Shown piece after piece: positions 1 through 10,763 of a stretch of 64,000 nt of DNA. The position numbers and the translations under genes were made by a program. Source of the stretch: Sepioteuthis lessoniana. Its lineage: Eukaryota > Mollusca > Cephalopoda > Myopsida > Loliginidae. Below the pieces are notes generated by a model. The model saw nothing but the letters and a program-made list of their open reading frames with translations. It was not told the DNA's origin and searched no databases. Location: positions 129,001-193,000 of the forward strand of contig CAUZXS010005788.1 in the NCBI GenBank assembly GCA_963585895.1, read 5' to 3'. The first letter of the stretch is position 1. Each line of letters starts with the position of its first letter.

Positions 1-198
1 CGTTGGTTGAAAGCTGTAATTGTTTAGAGATAATTATTATTAGTTATCTGAAAATATATAACCACTTGTAAATATATAAAGATTGTCTTTCGGCTTTAAA
101 TAACCCCCAAACAGGTTCATATGCTGTAAAATTAAGTTCGGAAGATTAAAGTGCGTGGCTAGTGGATTAAGGATTTTTAATTCATTGTTTTGTTTATT

Positions 199-1304
199 TT
201 GTTTTTGTTTTATGGCATATCAACCATTGTAGGTTATTTAATGCAGAATCCTCTTCATACATATATATTAAATATACAGGATTTAGTCTGGTTTGGTTTT
301 ATGGCATATCAACCATTGTAGGTTATTTAATGCAGATTCCTCTACATACATATATATTAAATATACAGGATTTAGTCTGGTTTGGTTTTATGGCATATCA
401 ACCATTGTAGGTTATTTAATCCTAAATCTCTTTTATGCAACAGATTATTACAACCTACTATTATGTGATTTCTAAACACATTTTGAACTTAACATTTTTA
501 AACGAGCCTGAGATCGTTTTTTGTTGGGTTTTTATTTTTTTGCACAGTTAAATGGTTTCGCTTCATTTCAAACAATTCAGCTTAGCATAAGTACAGTCTT
601 CTATTTACATACATTTATTGGTTTAAAGAGACTGTTTGTTTGGGTTTTATGATATATCAACCTTTGTAGGTTACTTAATGCAAAATTTATTTTTATACAA
701 AAGAGCTGATCTATTTTAAACAATTCAGTTTAGCATAAATACACATTTTGATTTTCAAATCATATTTATTTCAAGCTATTCAGTTTATTCTAGCCATTCT
801 ATTTCAAACAATTCAGTTTAGTGTCAGTATAGTTTCGGTCCACACACAGTTAAATGCCAAAACATTTCTATTTCAAATAATTCAGTTTAGCATAAGTACG
901 TAGCTTAAATGTCAAAACAGTTCTATTTCAAACAATTCAGTTTAGCATAAGTACGTAATTTAAATGTCAAAACAGTTATATTTCAGACACTTCAGTTTAG
1001 CATAATTACGCAGTTTACATGTCAAAACAATTCTATTTTAAATAATTCAATTTCGCATATGCACGCAGTTTAGTTCTATTTAACCTATAGATAGGACCCT
1101 ATCAGATGCTACCAGTCCGGGTCAGAGTGGATCTGAGAGCGATGGCAATAAAGGCGCACTCTGCATTTCCCAAAGCTTCAGTATAACTGGAACCTCATCA
1201 TCAGATTGTTTAGTATCATATCCTAGACACTCGTTGGGTGGAAGGGGTCTTACCCCTCTGCAGAGATGCAGTCGGTGTATTCTACAGCCCCAGCTGACTA
1301 GACA
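199..1304 (-). mobile_element. SINE-C retroposon, long copy with expanded body
   Basis: The head lies at the right (1080-1304). Its reverse complement carries the family's CAGTCGG-like start, CTCTGCAGAG, GGGGTAAGACCCC and GATAGGGTCCTATC signatures. The body (about 560-1080) is a run of 50-60 bp repeats, each with a form of AACAATTCAGTTTAGCATA. The left end holds the TGGCAT...ATGCCA tail. It is the longest copy in the window because both body and tail are multiplied. No tRNA-like boxes are seen. Confidence 0.8.
211..440. repeat. Tandem triplication of the SINE-C tail, 89 bp period
   Basis: TATGGCATATCAACC starts at 211, 300 and 389, an exact 89 bp spacing. Each unit has the tail hairpin plus a short AT-rich spacer containing CATACATATATATT. 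A similar run of tails lies at 52100-52380. Confidence 0.85.
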
Positions 1305-1685
1305 AGAGTTTTAATACATTTTGTAAAAAGAGTATTCGACGATTTTCCAACTCAGGATCTCATTTTTATTTCCTTGCCGTTCTATGACTGGAGTTTATAT
1401 CAAATTTTGCAACTGGTACCAGGTAACCTAATTCAATCCGTCGCATGACCGAAGAGTAACTGAGTGGTCAGCCCTATCAATATGATCGATAACCTATCAA
1501 TAGCGCTCCTGTTTTGCCTATGCATATGTTCACATTACTTTTAGTTGTTCTGTGGCCGCAGTAAAACGAATTATGTCTTGCATTCACCGTACTATTTCCG
1601 TATTGAAGTAACAGCAATAATAAATGACATTATGCCTTCTGGTCAGAAGAATGTGTGAGGGATAGCCGTACGCAGACAATTAGAA
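1305..1685. other. Unassigned AT-rich stretch
   Basis: No repeat family of this window and no plausible coding frame were recognised here. Confidence 0.4.
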
Positions 1686-1850
1686 TGGTAAGACCTAAAA
1701 AGGGGTATGTCTTGGGGTAATGTAGTAAACCGCATGCAATGGTGAGGCTCCACTTCTGGAGAGTTGGGGAGTGTAGAATGCCGTTTCATCACCACTACTC
1801 CCAGGTCCATTCTGACCCGAAGTGGTTGTACTGGATAGTGTCCCATCTAT
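1686..1850 (+). mobile_element. SINE-C head fragment
   Basis: The stretch matches the middle of the SINE-C head (ATGGTGAGGCTCC, TCCCAGGTCCATTCTG, CCCATCTATGGGTCA) but lacks the first 50 bases and any body. A diverged minus-strand tail (TTTTTATGGCATGTCAAA) follows to about 1915. Confidence 0.65.
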
Positions 1851-1920
1851 GGGTCAGGTTTGGTTTAATTTTTTATGGCATGTCAAATTATTACGGGTTA
1901 TTTAATGCTAGAGTTTTTAG

Positions 1921-2148
1921 TTTGGTTTCTTTGCTTAAAGGCAATATCTTTTGCTTAAAGGCATATCAAACTTCGCAGGTTATTTAATGCCAAATCTATC
2001 TTTTTAGAAGAACAATTTAGGTACTTTTTAACCCATATCTATACCTTTGTATTTGTCCGAAAGTGAACATAATAGCGCGACTGGAGTTCGAACTCACTTA
2101 TCACGATTCTTCAGTCCAGCGCTTTAACCATTACACCACGAGGACCCC
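1921..2148 (-). mobile_element. SINE-B copy
   Basis: tRNA-derived retroposon. On the minus strand a head with box-B-like GAGTTCGAACTCCAG is followed by a shortened central block and the TGGCATTAAATAACC tail. The box A region (GTGGTGTAATGG) is near the right end. The central ACCCTTGGGAAAGG block is partly deleted. Confidence 0.75.
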
Positions 2149-2198
2149 CTCTATCGAAATTTTATTAACTTCTAGATGTTTGAATGGATTTGTTTCAG

Positions 2199-2728
2199 TT
2201 TGGTTTCTTTGTTTAATGGCATATCAATCTTTGTAAGTTATTTAATGCCAAAGCTATCCTTCTAGAAGAACAGTAGTGGTACTATTTAACCCATAGCTGA
2301 GAGGATAAGGGGGTTCATACCTTTCCCAAGGGTACTATTTACCAACCCGTCCACTCGGGCAGGATATGACACAGGGTCAATTTTTAAGCGGAGTTAAACA
2401 GGTTTGAATTCAGAGTTTTCCTTCTCCTAGACCAGTCGCCTAACCAAGGCTGAAGAACCTAGTCTCTCCTACTATTTACCTATAGCTGGAGGGAGAATAA
2501 TTGGATTCCTACCTTCCCCAAGTGTATTAGTGCTATGTGAAATGCAATCAGTCTCGTCCAGGATTTGAACTCGTGTCGCCGTGTCCATTTCCTACGACGA
2601 TAACGACTACACCACGGCACCTCCTAAGGGTATTTGTCCGAAAGGGAACATAATAGAGCGACTGGAGTTCGAACTCGCTTACAACGATTTCGCATTTCGG
2701 TGCTTTAACCATTACACCACGAGGACCC
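2199..2728 (-). mobile_element. SINE-B copy split by a SINE-V insertion
   Basis: The tail and centre lie at 2199-2334 and the tRNA-like head at 2626-2728, together one SINE-B. The break falls inside the AAGGGTA of its conserved central block. A complete SINE-V sits between the halves, so this copy is older than its guest. Confidence 0.85.
2335..2625 (-). mobile_element. SINE-V copy, nested in SINE-B
   Basis: This full-length copy is 291 bp. On the minus strand it runs from the GGTGCCGTGGTGTAG head and box B AGTTCAAATCCTGG through the central block to the tail. AAGGGTA at 2328-2334 and 2626-2632 is the target duplication. Confidence 0.9.
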
Positions 2729-3035
2729 TATGATTTTTATGTTACGTTGCTTTTTTTAAATTTCAATTTTCATCTATTTGCATGTAATTATGTTTCAAGT
2801 AACTAATAATGATAATACTTTGTAAACAATTATAACTTCAAATATATTTTCTAGGTACAAATAACTGACAACCGTTTTAGTGTATCAAATATTTCTATTG
2901 AATTTCCATAATTTCAAATAGAACTACAACAACAATTGTGCTGATCACTGGTTTCTCTGTAACAGATATTACTGGTATTACTCGTAAGTACTGCAGAAAA
3001 AAAAAACAAAGTCGTATTTAATACATATATACATA
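2729..3035. other. Unassigned AT-rich stretch
   Basis: It holds loose matches (GTTTCAAGTAACTAATAAT) to a motif that recurs near 9650, 16160 and 49930 beside SINE-C copies. Nothing else is recognised. Confidence 0.4.
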
Positions 3036-3062
3036 TATATGTATATATATATATATATATAT

Positions 3063-3544
3063 ATGGAAATCAGACCTGACCGATAAAATGAAACGCATTT
3101 TTTTCCAGGCAGCGGTCGTATCGATACTGCTATATGGATGCACTACTTGGACGCTAACTAAACGGCTGAAGAAGAAGCTAGACAGCAATTACACAAGAAT
3201 GTTGCGTGCAATATTGAACAAGTCCTGGCGGCAACACCCCACAAGGCACCAACTATACGGCCACCTGCCTCCCCTCACGAAAACCATACAAGTTAGACGA
3301 ACCAGACACACAGGACACTGCTGGAGAAGCAAGGACGAACTCATCTGTGATGTTCTCCTATAGACCCCTGCATATGGCCAAGCAAAAGAAGGACGACCAG
3401 CACGAACATACATACAGCAGCTATGTGAGGATACGGCATGTAGCCCTGAAGACCTGCCAGAAGCGATGAATGATAGGGAGAAGTTGCTATAGAGGGTCAG
3501 GGATATCCGTGCTAGTGGCACGACATGACGATAATGATGATGAT
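3063..3544 (+). mobile_element. RTE-like LINE, 5'-truncated 3' end
   Basis: Codons from 3088 give MKRIFFQAAVVSILLYGCTT, then the conserved WRQHPTRHQLYGH and RRTRHTGHCWR stretches of the region after the reverse-transcriptase palm. A TAG stands at 3361, where a sister copy reads TGG, so the frame is broken. The 3' end is GATGATGATG-like and runs into (AT)n. A (TA)n tract also precedes it at about 3036-3062. The clade is assigned from remembered motifs. Confidence 0.85.
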
Positions 3545-3997
3545 ATATATATATAGAGAGAGATATATATATATATAGAGAGAGGGGAGGGAGACAGACA
3601 GACAGATAGGAGGATAACGGTCCATTCATTGTCCATTTCTATCATGCTAAGTACAGCTTCAATCCCGGTATTTTTTAAACACTCCACGAATTATAACGAA
3701 ATATTACCAACCAAAAACTTCATCGAACAAGTCGTTTTTAAACCAGAAAGAAATCCCTACAAAAAAAGGTGTTGACTTATACAGTAGGGCTAAAAACGAA
3801 AACTTTAACACAGAGTCGTCAATAGTACTCTTAACAATCGATCTATACCGCTTACCGTGACTCTAGCAGACTGAAAAAAATCATTTCCAACTTAAAATCG
3901 CGTTTGGTAAACATATTCAACAAGTTAACACGGAGATTAAATTGGAATAACAAAACTGTCATGCAAATTAAGTACTACGTTAACGCTCTATCACACT
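3545..3997. other. (TA)n/(GA)n seam, then unassigned DNA
   Basis: A short TATATAGAGAGA and GGGAGACAGACAGACAGA microsatellite (3545-3610) leads into about 390 bases where nothing was recognised. Confidence 0.4.
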
Positions 3998-4471
3998 TGC
4001 CCAGTCGGCTGGGGCTGTAGAATACACCGACTACTTCTCTGCAGAGGGGTAAGACACCACCAACGAGTGTCCTAGATATGACAATAAACAATCAGATGGT
4101 TAGGCTCCAGTAATGCTCGAACTTTGGGGAATGTGGAGTACCCGTTCATTGCCATTACTCCCAGATCAACTCTGGCCCGGACTGGTAGCACCTAATAGAA
4201 TCCTATCTATGAATCAAATAGAACTAAAATGTGTACTTATGCTAAATTGAATTGTTTGAAATAGAACAGTTTTGACATTGAAACTGTGTACTTATGCTAA
4301 CCTGAATTGCTTGAAATAAAACGTTTTTATCATTGTAACTACGTAGTTATGCTCAACTGAATTGTTTGAAAAACAACTGTTTTTGTATGCTAAAGCGAAT
4401 TGTTTGAAATACAATTTTTTTTACCTTGAAGCTGTGTACTTATGCTAAACTGAATTGTTTGAAATAGAACT

Positions 4472-4519
<48 letters not shown>

Positions 4520-4572
4520 ATTTGGCGTTAATAACCTACCGTGGTTGATGCACCATAAAACCAAACCAAACT
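3998..4572 (+). mobile_element. SINE-C copy
   Basis: The copy starts GCCCAGTCGGCTGGGG, runs through the hairpin-rich head to about 4215, then several 50-60 bp body repeats (CTTATGCTAAACTGAATTG), a (TA)n tract at 4475-4517, and the tail TTGGCGTTAATAACC ending in CCAAACCAAA. Confidence 0.85.
4475..4517. repeat. (TA)n microsatellite inside a SINE-C
   Basis: About 43 bp of pure TA between the body repeats and the tail of the enclosing retroposon. Confidence 0.95.
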
Positions 4573-5090
4573 CAAAACTCAAACTGTATCACTCGTCGTT
4601 GTAGTAGTGTTTTACTACTGTTTGGTATATTATACTCAGTGTAGCAATACTATAGTGTCTAATCTATATATATATTTTATTGAAGGTATTGATTTTGCTT
4701 GAATGTGATTACAAGTAGACATGGTATCTAATCGCTGTTAGCAAGATAACATCAGTAGGTTTACAGACCAATTTTGTAAGTTCTCTATCATATACCTATC
4801 GGTATAAAACTAAACTTCAAAATTTCCTACAATATATATAATAATCCAATTAGAGAAAGGTATTGCAGTCAATTACTTGATTCAAGTAATTTCGCCTTAT
4901 TATATGCTTTTGCGATATTTTATCACAGCATATCCTCATTTAGGCCTACTGGGTAAATTTTGGCCAACCAGTTGTCTAGTAGATGTTTGGGAGTAGACCT
5001 ATAAAGCAGTCATGGGTCTAACCCAGAATTTTGTGCTAAAGATCAACTTATATGCCTGATCGACTTGTACGCTCTAATTTACTGTATACT
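4573..5090. other. Unassigned DNA
   Basis: AT-rich, no long open frame, no family recognised. Confidence 0.4.
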
Positions 5091-5103
5091 TACATACATA
5101 CAT

Positions 5104-5134
<31 letters not shown>

Positions 5135-5239
5135 GACACAAAGAGAGAAAGAACGAGAGAAATAAAAATCATAAGAATAAAAGAGAGAGATAGAGTGTGT
5201 GTGTGTGTGAGAGAGAGAGGGGGGAAGAGAAAGAAAGAA

Positions 5240-5270
<31 letters not shown>

Positions 5271-5282
5271 AAGAGAGATAAT
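5091..5282. repeat. Compound (CA)n-(TA)n-(GA)n microsatellite
   Basis: Runs of CACACA, TATATA, GTGTGT and GAGAGA/AAAGAAAG follow each other. Low-complexity frames here are not genes. Confidence 0.9.
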
Positions 5283-5790
5283 AGTTTATTCATTGTTCTT
5301 TCTGTCTTGGTAAATACAGTATAAGCTCAATACTTTTTGAATAAACTTCGTGTACGCGAATAATATTCTTGTTCGATTGATTCAAACGTACAAAAAAGAA
5401 CTTATAGAAAAAATCACTGTTTCAATCCATACATTAATGATTTTGTACACAATTCTTTGTCTATAAATGAAATCGACTTATACTCAAGTATAATTGGTGT
5501 AAGGATAGAATTAAGATTTTTTGTTAGTAATCATTTGTGGGCAAATTGATCCTAACTTTGTGTAATAGCTAACAGGCAAAGCTGACTGACCATTGCAAAC
5601 GATTTGGATTTTTACTAGATATCCCTTACGTCTTGCCTTATATTAAATTAAGATGAGTCAAATAAATGACTAACTTGCTGTTGAAAACGCAAAACCTATC
5701 AACTCAGCACATTCCTGTGTGATGTCAGCATATACGTCTTCACATTCCACCATCTCTTTAGAAACGCACAGATTTGGGGGGGTGTTTTTA
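5283..5790. other. Unassigned DNA
   Basis: No recognised element. Confidence 0.4.
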
Positions 5791-5897
5791 TGGTGTACCT
5801 TGGAAGACCTGCCGGTAGCGATGAATGATAAAGATAGAGAGTAAGAGAGGGTTAGGGAAATCCATGCAAGTAGTACAGCATGATGATGATGATGATA
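5791..5897 (+). mobile_element. RTE-like LINE, last 100 bp
   Basis: GAAGACCTGCC, AGCGATGAATGATA and an (ATG)n tail match the 3' end of the fuller copies at 3063 and 39651. Confidence 0.75.
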
Positions 5898-5940
5898 TAA
5901 AGTTTGGTTTCTTTGTTTAATGGCATATCAACCTTCGTTA
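5898..5940 (-). mobile_element. SINE-B tail remnant
   Basis: GTTTGGTTTCTTTGTTTAA and TGGCATATCAACCTT are the reverse complement of the SINE-B 3' end. The copy stops at a (TA)n run. Confidence 0.65.
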
Positions 5941-5954
5941 TATATATATATATA

Positions 5955-6143
5955 TAAGTTGTAATTTAGCCGACCATAGTTGAGGGCGACCTGAAAGCTC
6001 CCTTTTCAATAGCTACTACACCGAGGTGTAGGGAAAGCACTATTCCGTTTCCTGGATTGCTCCCCTTGCCCTTGATTCCTACCTTTGGTATAACTCGACC
6101 TGGGATTAAAACCAGGTCTCCAGGCTATTTACGAACACTCTAA

Positions 6144-6146
<3 letters not shown>
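5955..6146 (-). mobile_element. SINE-L copy, internally shortened
   Basis: The reverse complement carries box B (GGTTTTAATCCCAGG), the GAGTCATACC-like junction and the hairpin CTACACCTCGGTGTAG. The stretch with GATACCTCCTTGCTTAACA is missing. It abuts a 48 bp (TA)n tract. Confidence 0.75.

Positions 6147-6194
<48 letters not shown>
6146..6194. repeat. (AT)n microsatellite
   Basis: About 48 bp of pure AT at the head side of the SINE-L copy, followed by a short (GT)n. Confidence 0.95.
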
Positions 6195-6196
<2 letters not shown>

Positions 6197-6488
6197 TATA
6201 TACATAATGTGTGTATGTGTGTGTGTGTGTTTCGGCACAAGATTTTATTCAAGATGACAGACAAGGAAATGGAGTTGAGTTTCTTGCTATAAAATACTTC
6301 AAGAAGACCAATTACAGACCTATTACATGTCAATAAACTCTCACTGGAGGACCGGGTAAGTGAAACTCAGAGTCGTGATATTTTACCTTAATTTATTTCA
6401 GTGCTTGTATATGAATTTTTGTGCATAGAGCTGTATATTCTACTGATTTACAATAATTGTAGCGGTAATTTTAAATAATAATTGAAAG

Positions 6489-6733
6489 TCGGCGCATTGG
6501 ACTAGTGAGTAGAGCGTTTACTAATGGTCCGGGAGGTATGGGTTCAATCTCAGATCGAGTCATACCAAAGACTTTTAAAATGGTACTTGATACGTCTTTA
6601 TAAGGTACATATCAAAGGTAAAGTGGAGCAATCGAGGGAAAAGACCAGCGCCCCCCTTCACTTCGGTGAAGTAGCTAATGAAAAGGGAGCCTCCTTTTCA
6701 CCGTTGATAACATTCGCCAACTTTACTTATTAT
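6489..6733 (+). mobile_element. SINE-L copy with altered hairpin
   Basis: tRNA-like head: ACTAGTGAGTAGAGCG at box A and GGGTTCAATCTCAG at box B. Body and CGCCAACTTTACTTAT end are present. The conserved hairpin reads CTTCAC-TTCG-GTGAAG instead of CTACAC-CTTG-GTGTAG, a paired change that keeps the stem. An 88-codon frame across it is chance. Confidence 0.85.
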
Positions 6734-7204
6734 ATATTGTGCGCATGTTTTAAAAAGAAGACAGACGAAGAATTGGTTTTGATTTTTTGATTGGCCTTTT
6801 CGTATTGACCAGTGGAGTGCCGCAACTGAAGATGAAAGCAATTTCAAAGTTGTTCGAAATCTCTCATAATATAACCCGTGTAGCTGTATTTTTCAGATCA
6901 GTTTATCAGCCGTTGGAAACAGCGCAGGGTATAGCAATAATAAAATACTTGATTTGTTTTTGCTGAAATAGAATTAATCGTCTCTTAACTCGAGTGATAC
7001 AGTCCGACAACTATTACAAGTCTTGCGCAGTTGGTGTCACCTCCGAAGTTGGTCTTACTACTGACCGACGTCCTTCTAGAGCTATCAGTCTCTCAGCTTC
7101 TTTTATACTTCTGAGATACCGGAAGTCACGAGGTACGAGCCACTATACAACCGTTTTACAGTTTTAATATTATTTGTCTGAATTTCTGAAATAGGGCTTG
7201 GTGA
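6734..7204. other. Unassigned DNA
   Basis: No recognised element or coding frame. Confidence 0.4.
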
Positions 7205-7690
7205 TTTTTATTACTTAGAGTAATAAAACTGTTGTCTTAATCTTCCTTGTTATATTCGCAGCGTTTCGGTCGATGCGTCCTTCTGTATACTTCAGATGTT
7301 TCATGTTGAACTCTAGAACCCACACAGAACTTCGAACCGAACCCTTTATTTAATCCGAGGGGATAGATTACTTTAATTCCGTTAACCATAACTAGGTACA
7401 AGTATTCCATGTTAAATAATCTGTGGTTTTCAGGTTCAATCCCGATTACAAGTAAATAAAAAGGAATTACGAACAATAGCTTAAATCTTATACCCTGTTA
7501 TGGTTAACGGAATTAGAACAATATATCTCCGCGGATAAAATAAAGGGTTCGATTTGAATTTCTGTGTAGGATCCCGAGTTAGATATGAAATACCTGAAGA
7601 AGGCCGGAGGACGCATCAGCCAAAATGTCATGAATATAACAATGAAGATGAAGACACTAGTCAGAATAATATAAGCGATAAAAAAAGTTT
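7205..7690 (+). mobile_element. SINE-K snap-back copy (inverted body, head, body)
   Basis: The right half (about 7400-7690, + strand) has a tRNA-like box B AGGTTCAATCCCGA at 7432, then GTTATGGTTAACGGAATTA and the body with CCTGAAGAAGGCC. The left half (7236-7395) is the same body in reverse, about 155 bp per arm with moderate divergence. The related SINE-K at 43796-44124 is a simple head-body copy, so the left arm is an inverted duplication. Confidence 0.7.
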
Positions 7691-7960
7691 CATTATTTTT
7701 TTTTTTTTATTAATCTCTGTGTTATCTTGTTAAATGTGTTCACCAAACAAGACTTTAAGATGGAAATGTTAGCGGCAGTCAGCTGGATTTACGTTAAATT
7801 ATGTATATCGATTGTTAGGAATGCTGTTCCATTAGTTAACCACTCTGTGATCAAGATTTGGACTTTAGGCCTACTGCTATAAGTCGGCCCCTTGTTTTGA
7901 AATGTTTTTTCAGGCTTAAAAAGTCTATTTATACACTGCAATTAACTATATATATACGTA
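7691..7960. other. Unassigned DNA
   Basis: Contains a T-rich run near 7700. Nothing recognised. Confidence 0.35.
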
Positions 7961-7982
7961 CACACATACACACACACACACG

Positions 7983-8043
<61 letters not shown>
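7961..8043. repeat. (CA)n-(TA)n microsatellite
   Basis: CACACA with a few CG variants, followed by pure TATATA. Confidence 0.95.
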
Positions 8044-8045
<2 letters not shown>

Positions 8046-9079
8046 AGTAGTTTCATTACTTTAGCCCGAGCGTAAACAACAGTTCGCAATGAGTACGAAG
8101 ACATTTTTTTAATTGACGTTTGTGGTAGCTACGATTCAACTTTTGACTCTTTACCCAAACAGGACGGGTACTTCGACTAGTTATTTAATGCTTTTAATTA
8201 AAACAAGTCACGAAAAGTTTTTCTTTTCTCTTTTTTCAACCTCAGACTCAAAACACGTCGAAATGTCCAAAATTTCTCAGCAGATTTTGTTCGTTTCTGT
8301 AATTAATCAATTCATTTTATTTTATTTTTCTAAAATCATCCCACCATTTTTTTTTTTAAATTGTGTATTCTATTGAAAATAAATTAACTAAATTTGACAT
8401 TATTATTTCTGTGTGTCACAAAATTTTCGAGCAAATTAAACAATCAAAATAACTGAAACCTATTGTTGTGCATGGCTAAAAAAAGTTTGTTTAGGTTTTG
8501 TCGTTAGATGACATTAGGATGATTTAGTTTTTAATTTCCTTAAAAAATATCTCGTTGTATTGTTATGTCTGCTATATTATATAGATAGAAAATTGCCATA
8601 AGGGATTGTATCCAGACTCTTCCATCGGAAAGATATCATACTGAGACAGGTTTTAAATAATATTTCTAAATTTTGTTTTTATTTATATTGAATGAACCAG
8701 GAACAGAATAGAGACATTTTTTTTAAACATAATAAATAAAAACATATATGGCAGTCCAAAAATAAATATACCTTTACACGAAAGGTTTTTTTTTTCTTTT
8801 TCATATAGAATGCATTTTTTAAAGCAAAATTTGATTTTTTTTCTTATAGAGGAATTTCAATTCTACAGTGCTTAGAAATAGATAATATATCATTGTGTCC
8901 GTTTCGATTCAACAATGTTTCACCAGAAATAATTATGGTATTATTTTTTTTAGAAAAAAATTATCACTATATCAACAAGAATAATTGGTAGAATTGTACT
9001 TATTTAGTAGTGATACTATAAAATACTTCGGAACTTTTAAGTCTTCATTGAGAATTACATTTAAAAGGGAAATGAGGGA
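8044..9079. other. AT-rich stretch without recognised features
   Basis: Many A and T homopolymers. The longest open frame (8113-8376, 87 codons) is T-rich, low complexity and resembles no family I know. Confidence 0.4.
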
Positions 9080-9320
9080 AGTCATAGTGGCGTAGTGCGG
9101 AATGGTTAACGTGCGGAATGAACTGCAACATCGTTGTGAGTTCAAACCCAGTTGTTCTATTACATTCACTGTTGGACTTAAATCTTTGGGAAAGGTATGA
9201 ATTTCCTTATCGCCCAGCTATGGGTTAAATAGTATCACTATTATCCTTCTACAAGGATAGTTTGGCATACAATAACCCACTAAGGTTGATATGCCATTAA
9301 GAAACCAAACCGGTCAAACC
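9080..9320 (+). mobile_element. SINE-B copy, diverged head
   Basis: GTGAGTTCAAACCCAG is box B. The central CTTTGGGAAAGGTATGAA and CCCAGCTATGGGTTAAATA blocks and the tail with ATATGCCATTAAGAAACC follow. The head has an insertion near GTAGTGCGGAATGGTTAAC, so it is an old copy. Confidence 0.75.
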
Positions 9321-9329
9321 AGAAAAAAA

Positions 9330-9462
9330 ACCCAGATATGATAACCGTAAATAAGGAAAAGGTTATCAAAATTCTGGACGTAGCTGTGCTCGCAGACCAC
9401 AAGGTGAAGACAGAAAAACGATTTTTTTTAAAAATTGCTCGGGAGCTGAAACATGTGTTGAT
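9330..9462 (+). mobile_element. R2-like LINE fragment, endonuclease region
   Basis: The frame reads PDMITVNKEK, then KILDVAVLADHKVKTEK and ARELKH. This matches the RPD...VNKKK...IDVAVPADHRVK...LARELK signature near the C-terminus of R2-type reverse transcriptases (restriction-like endonuclease). Only about 45 codons are recognisable. It starts right after the SINE-B tail. Confidence 0.65.
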
Positions 9463-9740
9463 TGGTAAACGGATTGATGGATTAATTGATTCTAACGGTA
9501 TTTCAAACTGTCTGGGATTATTTTCTGCCGAGATATTAAGGAGTTTTGTTTTTGCACACATGATATCAAGTATTCGTATCTAATACAAATAATTTACACA
9601 CCATTGTATGGTTCCAATATTCTTGTCTGATCCATTTATACATAATTATATGCTTTCAAGTAACTATGGAGACACAGACTACTTCGACATTGTAGCAGTT
9701 GTGCATTAAGAATATACATTAGCCCCATACCTGTTTATTA
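9463..9740. other. Unassigned DNA
   Basis: Carries the recurrent CTTTCAAGTAACTATGG motif near 9652, nothing else. Confidence 0.35.
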
Positions 9741-10602
9741 TCTACCTAGACTTCGTGCTTAGAACTTTTATAGATTTAATAAAGGAAAACGGGTTTAAGC
9801 TAACAAAGGAAAGAAGCAGAAGTTACCCCGCACAAACTATTACGGACACAGACTACGCCGATGATACAACGCTTCTAGCAAATACACCCACCCAAGCCGA
9901 ATCCCTGCTACATAGACTGGAACGAGTAGCAGGTGGTATAGGCCTCCATGTCAACGCCGACAAAACAGAATATATGTGCTTTAATCAAAGAGGTGACATC
10001 TGCACACTAAAGGGATGCCTTCTGAAAATGGTAAACAAGTTCACCTATTTCGGAAGCAGTGTTTTATCAACCAAGAAATACATCACCACGTGACTAGCAA
10101 AGGGATGCACTGCTATCGATAGGCTATCGGTCATATGGAAGTCAGACCAGACCGATGAAATGAAACGCAGTTTCTTCCAAGCAGTGATCGTGTCGATACT
10201 ACTATATGGATGCACTACATGAACGCTAACTAAACGACTGGAGAAAAAGCTTGACGGCCACTTCACAAGAATGCTGCGAGCTTTATTGATTAAGTCCTGG
10301 AGGCAACACCCCAACAAAGCAGTAGCTATACGGCCACCTACCACCCATCAAAGTTAGACGAACCAGGCATGCGGGACACTGCTGTTGAAGTAGGGATGAG
10401 CTCATAAGTAATATACTCCTATGGACCCCTTCACATGGTCAAGCAAAAGCAGGGTGACCAGCTCGAACCTACATACAGCAGGCAGCACTGTGAGGTTACG
10501 GGGTGTAGCCCTGAGGACATGCCAGAAGTGATAAACGATAGGGAGGGGTGGCGATAGAGGGTCAAGGATATCCGTGCTGGCGGCACGACAAGATGATGAT
10601 AT
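9741..10602 (+). mobile_element. RTE-like LINE, 5'-truncated copy with intact YADD
   Basis: The first recognisable codons (9755-10093) read through DTDYADDTTLLANTP, the reverse-transcriptase catalytic motif C, then LHVNADKTEYMCFNQ and KFTYFGSSV. A TGA at 10090 interrupts. The homologous DNA continues through the LLYGCTT region and the last 150 bases, and ends in AGATGATGAT followed by (AT)n(GA)n. About 860 bp of the 3' end is present. Confidence 0.9.
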
Positions 10603-10763
10603 ATATATATATAGAGAGAGAGAGGGAGAAAAGAAAAAAATAGAAGGAGGGGTGAATAGTGTGTGTGTGCGTGTGTGTGAATGTTTCTGTGTGTGCCATT
10701 GCGGCTTTCCTTTCCTGAAATCTTCGTTTTTTACAAGATAATAGAGGGATGGGAGGAATTGCT

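Noticed and set aside
5090-5293. Ser/Leu-rich small protein
   Set aside because: Translation of (GA)n and (CA)n microsatellites.
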